A stretch of 64,000 nucleotides of DNA from Rhizobium sp. TH2 (GTDB taxonomy: Bacteria; Pseudomonadota; Alphaproteobacteria; Rhizobiales; Rhizobiaceae): assembly GCF_024707525.1 (NCBI RefSeq), contig NZ_CP062231.1, forward strand, positions 744,001 to 808,000, written 5' to 3'. Below are positions 43,872 through 52,279 of this stretch, piece by piece. A program made the translations under genes and the position numbers. A model generated the notes under the pieces. That model made no database searches, was not told the origin of the DNA, and saw nothing but the letters and a program-made list of their open reading frames with translations. Positions within the stretch are counted from its first letter, which is position 1. Each line of letters opens with the position of its first letter.

Positions 43872-45953
43872 ATGACTATCAAACGGACGCTCACGATCCT
43901 GACCCTGATCCAGGCGGTTTTCGCCGCCGGGATCACCTGGGCCATTGCCTGGGCCGACCAGGCCTATCCGCCACCGCTCGAGCAGGCGCTGGTGAATTCC
44001 CGTGAAGTCCTGGATGCCGACGGGCGCCTGCTCCGTGCATTCACGACGCCGGACAGCCGCTGGCGGCTGAAAGTGTCTGCTGCCGATGTCGATCCGCAAT
44101 TCATCCGCATGCTGATCGCCTATGAGGATCAGCGTTTCTACGACCATCGCGGCATCGACCTCTGGGCGCTCGGCCGTGCTGGCTTGCAGCTCGCCACCCA
44201 TGGCCGGATCGTGTCCGGCGGCTCGACATTGTCGATGCAGGTCGCGCGGCTGAGCGAGCCGCGTGAAGGCCGCTCCTTCTCGTCGAAGTTTCTGCAAATG
44301 GCGCGTGCCGTGCAGATCGAGCGGCGTCTTTCCAAGGCCGAGATCCTCGACCTGTATCTCAACCTCGCGCCCTATGGCGGCAATCTCGAGGGCGTCCGTT
44401 CCGCAAGCCTTGCCTATTTCGGCAAGGAACCGCGCCGGCTTTCGGTGGCCGATGCTGCACTCCTCGTCGCGCTGCCGCAGCTGCCCGAACGCCGCCGGCC
44501 CGACCGTTTCCATAAGAACGCGGAAGCGGCGCGCGAGCGCGTGCTGCGGCGCATGGCCGTTGCCAGTGTGATCGGCGATGGCGAGGCGGACCGCGCCATC
44601 ATCTTCCCCGTGCCGAAGAAGCGGAAGGCGCTGCCATCGCTGGCCGCGCATCTCTCCGAGGCGGCGCTGCGCAAGTGGCCCGAACGTACCGCCCACAAGA
44701 CGACGCTCCGCCGCGATGTACAACAAGCGCTGGAGCAGGTTGCACGCGAGGCCTCCAAGAAGCTCGGCCCCAAGCTCTCCGTCGCTATCGTCATGGCCGA
44801 CGTCAAAACGGGCGAGATCCTCGGCGAGGTCGGCTCGGCCGACTATCTCGATGCGACCCGCTCAGGCTGGATCGACATGACCCGCCAACTCCGTTCGCCC
44901 GGCTCGGCGCTCAAGCCCTTCGTCTACGGTCTTGGTTTCGAAGAGGGCATCATCGCCCAGCAGACCATTATCGAAGATCGTCCGGCCGACTTCTTCGGCT
45001 ACCGGCCGAAGAATTTCGACATGACCTACCAAGGCGACGTGACGATCCGCGAAGCGCTGCAGAAGAGTCTCAACGTGCCGGCCGTGCGTATCCTCGATGC
45101 GATCGGGCCGTCGCGGCTGCAGGTGCGTTTCCGTCGCGCCGGCGTCAAGCTGGTGCTGCCGGTGGGCGAAGCGCCTGGCCTTGCCATTGCACTCGGTGGC
45201 GCGGGAATCACGCTCAAGGACCTGGTGCAGCTTTATGCCGGCCTCGCCAATCGCGGCAGGCCGGTCAAGCTCGGTGACGGCGTGCATGAAGACCCAGACA
45301 AGATCGAAAGCGCGCCGATCCTCGATTCCGTGGCCGCCTGGCAGATCGCCGACATCCTTTCGGGGGTGAAGCCGCCGGTCGGATCGGTCGATAGCGGCAT
45401 CGCCTACAAGACCGGCACTAGCTACGGCTATCGCGACGCCTGGTCGGTCGGCTTCGATGGCCGCCATGTCGTGGGTGTCTGGATCGGCCGCGCCGACAAT
45501 GGCGCTATCCCGGGCCTGGCTGGATACAAGTCGGCGGCGCCGATCCTGTTCGAGGCCTTCAGGCGGTCCGGTGTGGCGATCGTCGCCCTGCCGACGGCGC
45601 CTGCCGGAGCGCTGCGGTTAAGCGAACGGGAGTTGCCCGCCAGCTTGAAGCGCTTCTCGCATACGGGATCGGGCCTGATCTCCTTCTCCGCCAAGGAACC
45701 GGCGCCGCAGATCGTCTATCCGCCCGAAGGCGCCGAAGTGGATCTCGGCTTCGCGATGGGCGATGCGACACCACTCGCAATCAAGCTCCAGGGCGGACGC
45801 CCACCTTTCCGCTGGCTCGCGAACGGTGTCGCCATGCCCGATGTCACGCGCAAGCGCGTCTTCAACTGGCGGCCGGACGGATCCGGATTCTCGACACTCA
45901 CGGTCATCGATGCGACAGGTCGCGCGGCAAGCGTTCGCGTTTTCTTGAATTGA
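43872..45953 (+). CDS. pbpC: Penicillin-binding protein 1C
   Basis: A 693-residue bifunctional class A PBP. One N-terminal membrane anchor is followed by the transglycosylase domain (Glu85 in AYEDQRFYDH, then GGSTLSMQVARL). The transpeptidase has Ser345 in SPGSALK, SLN in LQKSLNVPA and KTG in YKTGTSYG. A BiPBP_C-type beta domain (about 610-690) ends the chain. It polymerises glycan at the periplasmic face. Its place directly after the alpha-2-macroglobulin gene supports joint action in envelope defence or repair. Confidence 0.94.
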   Translation: MTIKRTLTILTLIQAVFAAGITWAIAWADQAYPPPLEQALVNSREVLDADGRLLRAFTTPDSRWRLKVSAADVDPQFIRMLIAYEDQRFYDHRGIDLWALGRAGLQLATHGRIVSGGSTLSMQVARLSEPREGRSFSSKFLQMARAVQIERRLSKAEILDLYLNLAPYGGNLEGVRSASLAYFGKEPRRLSVADAALLVALPQLPERRRPDRFHKNAEAARERVLRRMAVASVIGDGEADRAIIFPVPKKRKALPSLAAHLSEAALRKWPERTAHKTTLRRDVQQALEQVAREASKKLGPKLSVAIVMADVKTGEILGEVGSADYLDATRSGWIDMTRQLRSPGSALKPFVYGLGFEEGIIAQQTIIEDRPADFFGYRPKNFDMTYQGDVTIREALQKSLNVPAVRILDAIGPSRLQVRFRRAGVKLVLPVGEAPGLAIALGGAGITLKDLVQLYAGLANRGRPVKLGDGVHEDPDKIESAPILDSVAAWQIADILSGVKPPVGSVDSGIAYKTGTSYGYRDAWSVGFDGRHVVGVWIGRADNGAIPGLAGYKSAAPILFEAFRRSGVAIVALPTAPAGALRLSERELPASLKRFSHTGSGLISFSAKEPAPQIVYPPEGAEVDLGFAMGDATPLAIKLQGGRPPFRWLANGVAMPDVTRKRVFNWRPDGSGFSTLTVIDATGRAASVRVFLN

Positions 45954-46026
45954 TTTTCGTCAAGCAGGAGTTGCGGCGGCCCATAGACTGCGTATCATTG
46001 TCGTTGACTGATTTGCGGCGGATGCA

Positions 46027-47043
46027 ATGGAAAGCGTATTGGGTACCTGGGATGCTGCGGACGGAGATGGCGCGATCGTGATCGAGCCGGCTCCCGGTCC
46101 GTTGCTTGGTGTCGATTTCTCACGAGGCCTGCCCGGACTCGATGATCTCGCGACCTTCGTGCATCCCGACGACCTGGCCGGTCTTCGCCGCGCCGTCCTC
46201 GATCTCCTCGGTGGAAGATCGAAAGCGATGATCGTGGAGTTTCGCGTCCGGCATGCCGATGGGAATTGGATCTGGATCGAGGCGAGCGGCCGCCTGAAAG
46301 GCAAAAATCTCTCCGGCGTCTGGGCAGATATTTCCGTCCGCATGGCCTCTCTTGCGCGGAAGGACGAAGCCGTCTCGCGCGTACATCAATTTGCCGCCGC
46401 CGCGTCGCACGATCTGATCGGGCCGCTCCGTCATATCGCCATGTATGGTGATCTCCTTTTGGAGGATTTCGGCACCGGCACCACCCAGGAAAAGCGCCAG
46501 ATGCTGGTCACCATGGCTGAGAAGGCGCGTCAGCTGCAGGTGCTGACCAAACGCCTCATCGCCTTTTCGACCGGCACGGCGGCGCCTGAATTTCGCGCGG
46601 TGCCGCTCGATGAGACCCTGCGCGACGTCTCGCAAATGCTCGCCGACCCCCTGGAACAATCGAAGGCAAAACTGTCGTGGGGAGACCTGCCCACCGTCAC
46701 GGGTGATCCGGTCCTCATCGAGAAGGTCTTCGCCAACCTCATCGCGAACGCGCTGGAATGGGCAGGGGGACACTCGCCGGAAATCCAAATCTCCGCTTCG
46801 ACCTCAGGCAGCAATGCCATCATCCTGGTCGCCGACAACGGCACGGGCATCGACCCGCGCTATGCCACACGGATTTTCGACGCGTTCTGGAGCGTGCCCA
46901 AGCAGAACGGAGAGAAGGGAGCCGGCCTCGGCCTATCGGTGTGCAAGTCGATCCTGCACGCGCTGGAAGGCGATATCAGGCTGCGGCGCAGTTCCCGTGA
47001 AGATGGCAGCGTTTTCGAGATCACGCTGCCCCTGAACAGGTGA
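46027..47043 (+). CDS. PAS sensor histidine kinase, soluble
   Basis: A 338-residue kinase. A PAS_3-type domain (about 20-115, with HPDDLAGL and ADGNWIWIEASG) is followed by a HisKA domain with His128 in AASHDLIGPLRH and an ATPase domain (NLIANALEWAGG, DNGTGIDP, GAGLGLS). No membrane helix is visible. The stop codon abuts the stop codon of the converging receiver gene with no base between, so these two probably form a cognate pair transcribed toward each other. Confidence 0.9.
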   Translation: MESVLGTWDAADGDGAIVIEPAPGPLLGVDFSRGLPGLDDLATFVHPDDLAGLRRAVLDLLGGRSKAMIVEFRVRHADGNWIWIEASGRLKGKNLSGVWADISVRMASLARKDEAVSRVHQFAAAASHDLIGPLRHIAMYGDLLLEDFGTGTTQEKRQMLVTMAEKARQLQVLTKRLIAFSTGTAAPEFRAVPLDETLRDVSQMLADPLEQSKAKLSWGDLPTVTGDPVLIEKVFANLIANALEWAGGHSPEIQISASTSGSNAIILVADNGTGIDPRYATRIFDAFWSVPKQNGEKGAGLGLSVCKSILHALEGDIRLRRSSREDGSVFEITLPLNR

Positions 47044-47487
47044 CTATTTCATGTCCTCGCGCCAGGCCTCGGGAACCTTGTAGCTCACATATTCGCTGAT
47101 GATGTGGCGTAGCGCGTGATAGTCGATCTCGTCCTTGCCGATGCGGAAATCGACGCCGAAGTCCTCGAACTCCTGGAAATAGGAATCCGAAATGTCGGAA
47201 GAGACGACACCGATCGGGCCGGTATAGCCGATCTCGCGCAGGCGCGGCACGGTCTCGCGGAAGTCGTTGTTGGGCAGCAGCCGGTTATCGACCAGAATCA
47301 GTTCGAAAGGCACCTGCTTGGTGCGCTCGACGGCTTCCTCGATGGACTGGGCGAACTCGGCATCGATCACATAGTCCGGCGCTGCCTTCATCTTTTGCTG
47401 CAGCACCTTGAACTCGAGAATCTCGTCATCGACCATGAGAATCTTGATGCGCTCGCTGTCCGGCGCTGTTTTGACGGTGGCATTCAT
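47044..47487 (-). CDS. Single-domain response regulator
   Basis: A 147-residue receiver. Acidic residues lie in LMVDDEILEF, the phospho-acceptor is Asp67 in LILVDNRLLP, and a Lys is present in RIGKDEID. The region between shows VVSSDISD in place of the usual Thr-rich strand. ATG 47487 (GAGAG five bases upstream) is preferred to ATG 47499. No output domain is present. Confidence 0.87.
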   Translation of the reverse strand: MNATVKTAPDSERIKILMVDDEILEFKVLQQKMKAAPDYVIDAEFAQSIEEAVERTKQVPFELILVDNRLLPNNDFRETVPRLREIGYTGPIGVVSSDISDSYFQEFEDFGVDFRIGKDEIDYHALRHIISEYVSYKVPEAWREDMK

Positions 47488-47544
47488 TTGAGCTCTCATC
47501 CCTCAATTCATTTGCATCATACGCTTCCGTAAGGCTCTCGTCTC

Positions 47545-48240
47545 TTAGTGGACGATGCCTTTGCGTACTGCGATGGCGATCATGTGAACGCGGTTGACGG
47601 CTTTCAGTTTCCGCGCGGCCGATGTGATGTGCGAGATCACGGTGTGTTCGGACAGGCCGAGGATGATGGCGATCTCGGCCGATGTCTTGCCCTCGCTCGT
47701 CCATTTCACCACTTCCACCTCGCGCGCGGTCAATTGCGAGGAGGCTTCTCCGACCAGGATCTTTTCGTGGAACTTGGCGAAGATGCGCATCGAATCAAGC
47801 ATCAGTTCGGCGAGTTCGCGCCTGCCCGGTGGTGGCCTTTTGCCGGCGAGCATCAGCCAGTAGCGCTTTCCCTCGGGGCTGTGCAGCGGCAATGCCAGCG
47901 CGCAATTAGCCGATGACGCTTCCGAATCACCGGTGAGGCTTTCGAACGAGAGGCCGGAGGTGAACGGTGAGGCCGACGAATGCATGCGGCTATGGACCTC
48001 GCCCTTGTCGTCGGAAAGGGCGCGCGCTAGCGCCGGTCGTTCGTGGTCGGGAATGTTGGTCAGCAGGAAACTGGAGAGCGGATCGTATCGAGAGCCCCGG
48101 TCCGTATGTTGAACCAGGACGAAATACTCGAAGCCTGAGGCACGGCACACGGATTTGTATAGACGGAAGAAGTCCGTCCGGTTGATGGCGCGATCCATCT
48201 CCGGCCCTGCATGAAGCGGGATATCCATCATATGGTTCAT
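47545..48240 (-). CDS. LuxR-family transcriptional regulator
   Basis: A 231-residue protein. The N-terminal part (about 20-150) resembles the autoinducer-binding fold (FFRLYKSVCRASGFEYF). The C-terminal GerE-type HTH (about 168-228) shows LTAREVEVVKWTSEGKTSAEIA and SEHTVISHI. No luxI-like synthase is visible, so it is an orphan or solo LuxR protein that may sense another ligand. It borders the receiver gene and the gene-free region with the candidate RNA. Confidence 0.88.
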   Translation of the reverse strand: MNHMMDIPLHAGPEMDRAINRTDFFRLYKSVCRASGFEYFVLVQHTDRGSRYDPLSSFLLTNIPDHERPALARALSDDKGEVHSRMHSSASPFTSGLSFESLTGDSEASSANCALALPLHSPEGKRYWLMLAGKRPPPGRRELAELMLDSMRIFAKFHEKILVGEASSQLTAREVEVVKWTSEGKTSAEIAIILGLSEHTVISHITSAARKLKAVNRVHMIAIAVRKGIVH

Positions 48241-48529
48241 TCTCTGTCTCTTCCTGCTGTTTCAGATCATCACGCAGATCGGAAAAAATATGGTTAACGG
48301 CATCTTATTGATTTTCGTCAGGCCCTTGACGCCTTGGGTTGCAGAATTTGCCCTTCTCCCAACATCTTGGGATTTTCACGCGAAGTAGGAATCGCTAAAA
48401 GACTGCAAGAGAGTTGATTTGGTGCAGACGACATTTAGGGGTCGAGTTGTAGCAACCTGGCGGACATCAAACCTCCCAAAGTTCGGAATTGTTACAGCGT
48501 CTCCGTACTGGTTTCTGTGTATAGTTGTG

Positions 48530-48840
48530 GGTTTTTTGGGGGACACCTGAAACCTTGGACAATACTGCAGGACTTGAATGAGAGAGTTGGCTCACTGTGC
48601 CCACCGGGGTATACGGGCATGAAGTGGATTGGCGGATCCATTGAGCCAGCTCTCTCAGAACAAGTTCCCGATATGCCGAGACTTGACCGATTGCATTCCG
48701 GATTGCCCATCTCCTCCCAGGCATTTCCGGTGGTCTGGATTTCCAAACCGATCCGGACGTTACAAAGGGCCGGAACAGAGTTCCCAAGTTTTTCACATTG
48801 GGCACAGGTGTTGACAAACTGTTCCGGCTCTCTTTTTTCC
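48530..48840 (+). ncRNA. Candidate structured RNA with a three-way junction and terminator
   Basis: At least seven stems can be drawn. P1 is 16 pairs (48579-48594 with 48642-48657) and closes a junction holding P2 (48597-48602 with 48615-48620) and P3 (48625-48629 with 48636-48640). P4 is 48661-48666 with 48680-48685. P5 is 48698-48707 with 48720-48730, nine pairs and one small internal loop. P6 is 48733-48740 with 48751-48758. P7 is 12 pairs (48767-48778 with 48819-48830), encloses hairpin 48783-48787/48798-48802, and is followed by six T residues. The strand follows from the T-run. A TATAGT box at 48520-48525 would start transcription near 48532. It does not show the signatures I know for RNase P, tmRNA, 6S or SRP RNA. 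Confidence 0.6.
48767..48838 (+). terminator. Terminator ending the candidate structured RNA
   Basis: GGGCCGGAACAG pairs with CTGTTCCGGCTC (one G-U pair), with a small hairpin in the loop, then TCTTTTTT. The large loop is unusual for an intrinsic terminator. Confidence 0.6.
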
Positions 48841-49083
48841 TCACACGACGCACGGGCGGCACCAAGCCAATATCCGGACCTCACATCCCAAGATCTACCT
48901 CAAATCTCCGACGGCCACCCGGTGCGAATTCTCCAGTTGCATCCAAAAGGCGTGTTCGCGATTCACTAAGCGCAATTCTCGTTTGCATTTTGTCAAAGTC
49001 AATCGAAAATTCGCTCTAGCTAATTTAAAAATCGTTACCGGAATCAAGTTCTTATTCAAAATGAAACACGCCCGCGGCTGTAT

Positions 49084-49485
49084 TCAGGCAATCTCGCGGC
49101 GCGAGATCAACTGTTGACAAAGCGCAAGATCTAACGGTTTGCCGAGAATGAAATCGGCGCCGGCTTCCTCCGCGGCCTTTCTGTCATGAGGGTCGTCGCC
49201 ACCGCTGCAGCTTGCCAGCAGCACGCTGGCGAGCTGGCGATTTGCCCGGATCAACCGGAAAAGCTCGGGTCCGTCGGTTATCGGCATGTAGTAATCGGCC
49301 ACCAGCATGAGCGGCAGAGCTTCGCCGCGTGCGGCGCGGCGCTCCATGTCCATGATCGCGGCAATCCCGGTGCTGAAAGTTTTCAAGGCAAAGGAAAATC
49401 CGCCCTCGCGCATCTGGTAATTGGCGAGGAACAGGTCGTCGGGACTGTCGTCCACGTAAAATATCTCGGCAGTGCCTGATGTCAT
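49084..49485 (-). CDS. Single-domain response regulator
   Basis: A 133-residue receiver with FYVDDSPDDLF, phospho-acceptor Asp64 in LMLVADYYMPITDG and Lys in ILGKPLD. ATG 49485 is chosen over the TTG at 49527, which has no ribosome site. It diverges from the large membrane kinase gene at 49740 and is a candidate partner of the nearby kinases. Confidence 0.87.
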   Translation of the reverse strand: MTSGTAEIFYVDDSPDDLFLANYQMREGGFSFALKTFSTGIAAIMDMERRAARGEALPLMLVADYYMPITDGPELFRLIRANRQLASVLLASCSGGDDPHDRKAAEEAGADFILGKPLDLALCQQLISRREIA

Positions 49486-49739
49486 GCTGGGAACCTGATC
49501 GCGGGGGGCGTTTATTGCAAGCGCCAATTGTAACTGTTCGCCGTATTCTTTCTTATCGAGAATTTGACGCCGGCGGCGCTGGCGGTCACCGATAGCACAC
49601 TATGCTGCAACAGGCGATTGCGGCGCAGCGCCGCCTTCTGATACCGTCGCCCGCAGATTGCTTCGAGAGAGAGCTCGACGGCGGAGGATAGGCCGGTGGC
49701 TCGGGCAGGAAATCCATCGAGGATGGGCGAAATAGCGTG

Positions 49740-51851
49740 ATGGAAAAGGCTGCCGGACAAAACATTCTGCCGGAGCATTCCCGGCTGAACATGGCCCGAG
49801 CCGCCGCAGCCGTCGCCACGGCGCTCGGCGCGCTGGTTCTGGTCGCTTGGCTGTTCGGCATTCGTGTCCTCATCCCGATTTCCGACAACGTGCCGGGCAT
49901 GTCCTTCAATACCGCGATCAGCCTGTTTCTATGCGGCTTGAGCGCGGCTGCCTCTCTGTCGGCAAACCTGAAGTTCCGGCGGTTGAGCGGCTATCTCGTT
50001 CTGGTCCCGCTTTTTCTCACCTGTGCCCAGATACTCGAACTCGTATCGAACAATCCGGTTGGCGTGGGGCGCATTTTCTCCCGGTTTCTAGTGTCGCCTG
50101 AACTTCTCGCCGACTTCAAGGGCGGCATGTCGCCCAACACGTCCGTCGCCATTCTCGCCTTCTGTTTGACCCAGGTCTATATCGCTTTCATCGCCCGGGC
50201 GCCCGATGCGCTTGCGCTCACGACCGGCGGCCTGATCGCCTCGGGGCTGGGATTTACATCCGTCTTCGGCTACGTGTTCGGCTTGGAATTCACCTATAAG
50301 TGGCGTGATTTCGCAGGCATGGCACTGCTCACGGCGGTCGCCATCTGGCTGCTCGGTGTCGTATTGCTGCTGCAGGCGCGTCACCCGGCGCTCAGACAAT
50401 CCTCGCGCCTGCATTTCGCCGTCTCTTCGGCGTTCTGCCTCTTCGGTCTGCTGTTCGACCTCAGCACGCCGCCCTTCATCGGCTCCAACGTCATCTATAT
50501 CCCGGTGGTTCTCAGCGCGATCTGGTTCGCGGACCGCCGCATCGCGTTCTCGTTCGCGCTCATCTGCGCGGTGTTCTCGTTTCTCGCCTATATCTCCAAG
50601 GTCGAATACCACGACGATTTCTTCCAGCGCTTTGTCGGGCGATCGTTCGGTATTGCGACGCTCTTCATCGTCGCGGCGCTGATCTATTATTTCAAGATCG
50701 CCGTCCAGCAGGGCGAGGTCGGCAGGACTGCCTTCGCCGCGCTCATGAACAATTCGCCGGACGCGGTCATCACGATCGATGACCATGGCAAGATCAGCGG
50801 CTTCAACCCGTCCGCCGAGACGCTGTTCGGCTACAAGGAGCAGGACCTGCTCGGCCAGAACGTCAATGTCCTGATGCCCGAACCCTATCATTCCGCCCAT
50901 GACGACTATCTCGAGCACTATGCCGAGACGGGCGAAAAACGCATCATCGGCACGATTCGTGAAGTGAGCGGCAGGCGCAATGACGGCTCGACCTTCCCGC
51001 TCGATATTTCGATCTCGGTGTTGTCGGAGGGCAGCGAGAAACAGTTCGTCGGCATCCTGCGCGACCTGAGCAGCCGCAAGAAGCAGGAGGAGACGCTCCG
51101 GCAGGCGCTCAACCGGCTCGGCGCCTACGCTGCCGACCTCGAGCGGTCCAATCAGGAGCTCGATGAGTTCGCCTATATCGCCTCACATGACCTCAAAGAG
51201 CCGTTGCGCGGCCTGCATAACCATTCGCGCTTCCTGCTGGAGGATTACGACGCCATCCTCGACGCCGATGGAAAGCGCCGGCTCAACCGCCTGGTCTATC
51301 TCAGCCAGCGGATGGAAAAGCTTGTCAACGACCTGCTCTATTTCTCGCGTATCGGGCGGCAGGAACTGGCGGTCCAGAAGACCGATGTCAATGTGGTGAT
51401 CCGCGATATCCTGGCGACCAGCGAGCAATTCCTGGAAGAAAACCATGCAAAGGTGGTGGTCAATGGGGCTCTGCCCGTCATCACCGTCGATGCCGTGCGG
51501 ATCACGGAAGTGTTCCGCAATCTCATCGTCAATGGCGTCAAATACAATGACAAGCCGGAAAAGATCGTGGAGATCGGCTTCCTCGATGCCGAGACCGATG
51601 ACGCCGGCAAGCCGGTGCGCAATGTTTTTTATGTCCGCGACAACGGCAAAGGCATTGCGCCGGAATTCTATCAGGATATCTTCAGGATATTCAAAAGGCT
51701 GGAGAAAGCCGAGACTGAAGGTGAGGGGACGGGCGTCGGGCTGACCTTCGTCCGCAAGATCATCGCCCGCCATGGCGGCAAGATCTGGCCCAGGTCGCAA
51801 CCCGGCACCGGGACGACGTTTTTCTTCACATTGGCGATGGAGCAGGAATGA
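49740..51851 (+). CDS. Membrane sensor histidine kinase with PAS domain
   Basis: A 703-residue protein. The N-terminal third (about 20-325) has eight or so hydrophobic helices, a MASE-like membrane sensor. A PAS domain (about 340-455: NNSPDAVITIDDHGKI, with ETLFGYKEQDLLG) follows. A HisKA domain has His483 in YIASHDLKEPLRG, and the ATPase domain shows DNGKGIAPE and GTGVGLTF. It overlaps the next receiver gene. Such kinases often phosphorylate small receivers like the one at 51848. The start codon could also be GTG 49737. Confidence 0.9.
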   Translation: MEKAAGQNILPEHSRLNMARAAAAVATALGALVLVAWLFGIRVLIPISDNVPGMSFNTAISLFLCGLSAAASLSANLKFRRLSGYLVLVPLFLTCAQILELVSNNPVGVGRIFSRFLVSPELLADFKGGMSPNTSVAILAFCLTQVYIAFIARAPDALALTTGGLIASGLGFTSVFGYVFGLEFTYKWRDFAGMALLTAVAIWLLGVVLLLQARHPALRQSSRLHFAVSSAFCLFGLLFDLSTPPFIGSNVIYIPVVLSAIWFADRRIAFSFALICAVFSFLAYISKVEYHDDFFQRFVGRSFGIATLFIVAALIYYFKIAVQQGEVGRTAFAALMNNSPDAVITIDDHGKISGFNPSAETLFGYKEQDLLGQNVNVLMPEPYHSAHDDYLEHYAETGEKRIIGTIREVSGRRNDGSTFPLDISISVLSEGSEKQFVGILRDLSSRKKQEETLRQALNRLGAYAADLERSNQELDEFAYIASHDLKEPLRGLHNHSRFLLEDYDAILDADGKRRLNRLVYLSQRMEKLVNDLLYFSRIGRQELAVQKTDVNVVIRDILATSEQFLEENHAKVVVNGALPVITVDAVRITEVFRNLIVNGVKYNDKPEKIVEIGFLDAETDDAGKPVRNVFYVRDNGKGIAPEFYQDIFRIFKRLEKAETEGEGTGVGLTFVRKIIARHGGKIWPRSQPGTGTTFFFTLAMEQE

Positions 51852-52279
51852 TGGCCCTGGCGAACGGAGCGCAGACGATTCTGATCGTCGAGGACAGTGA
51901 GGACGACTTCGAGGCGACCATGCGCGCCTTCAAGCGGACCAACCTCAAGAACCCGATCCGCCGGGCGGCCTCGGGCATGGAAGCACTGTCGATGTTGCGG
52001 GAGGGCGAAGGCCGCCCCGGCCTCGTCCTGCTCGATCTCAACATGCCCGGCCTCGATGGGCGGCGCATCCTCGCCATCATCAAATCCGATCCCGTGTTGC
52101 GGAAAATACCCGTCGTGGTGCTGACGACATCGAGCGACGAGCGCGACATCGAGGAATGCTACGTCCTCGGCGCCAACACCTATATCCAGAAGCCGGTTGA
52201 TCTCGACGGCCTTTTCGCGGCGGTCCAGCGCCTGAAGGAATACTGGTTCGAGATTGCTCTCCTGCCTCGGGAGGATTGA
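51848..52279 (+). CDS. Single-domain response regulator (Rcp1-like)
   Basis: A 143-residue receiver with LIVEDSEDDFEA, Asp63 in LVLLDLNMPGLDG, the TTSSDER switch strand and Lys in YIQKPVD. Its ATG overlaps the kinase stop codon and an ATG at 51851 is an alternative. The hybrid kinase gene starts directly after its stop. Probably the phosphate acceptor of the 49740 kinase. Confidence 0.9.
   Translation: MMALANGAQTILIVEDSEDDFEATMRAFKRTNLKNPIRRAASGMEALSMLREGEGRPGLVLLDLNMPGLDGRRILAIIKSDPVLRKIPVVVLTTSSDERDIEECYVLGANTYIQKPVDLDGLFAAVQRLKEYWFEIALLPRED

Larger units (their letters stand above)
48241..49083. other. 843-base region without a convincing protein gene
   Basis: Base composition is visibly less GC-rich than the neighbours. 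The only ORFs of note (48467-48865 and 48492-48884 minus, 48517-48969 plus) overlap one another, have unusual composition and match no family. The middle (about 48530-48840) holds a series of hairpins ending in a terminator, described separately. The flanks, 48241-48520 and 48841-49083, show no clear element apart from a possible -10 box TATAGT at 48520. Confidence 0.7.

Noticed and set aside
42469..43872. 467-residue minus-strand frame
   Set aside because: Antisense to the conserved C-terminal part of the alpha-2-macroglobulin.
48517..48969. 150-residue plus-strand frame and two minus-strand frames in the gene-free region
   Set aside because: They overlap one another, have no family features and coincide with base-paired stems; a structured RNA explains the sequence better.
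49494..49517. GGAAC followed by CGTT as a further EcfG promoter
   Set aside because: The spacer is 14 bases, not 16-17, and the site does not face a suitable start.
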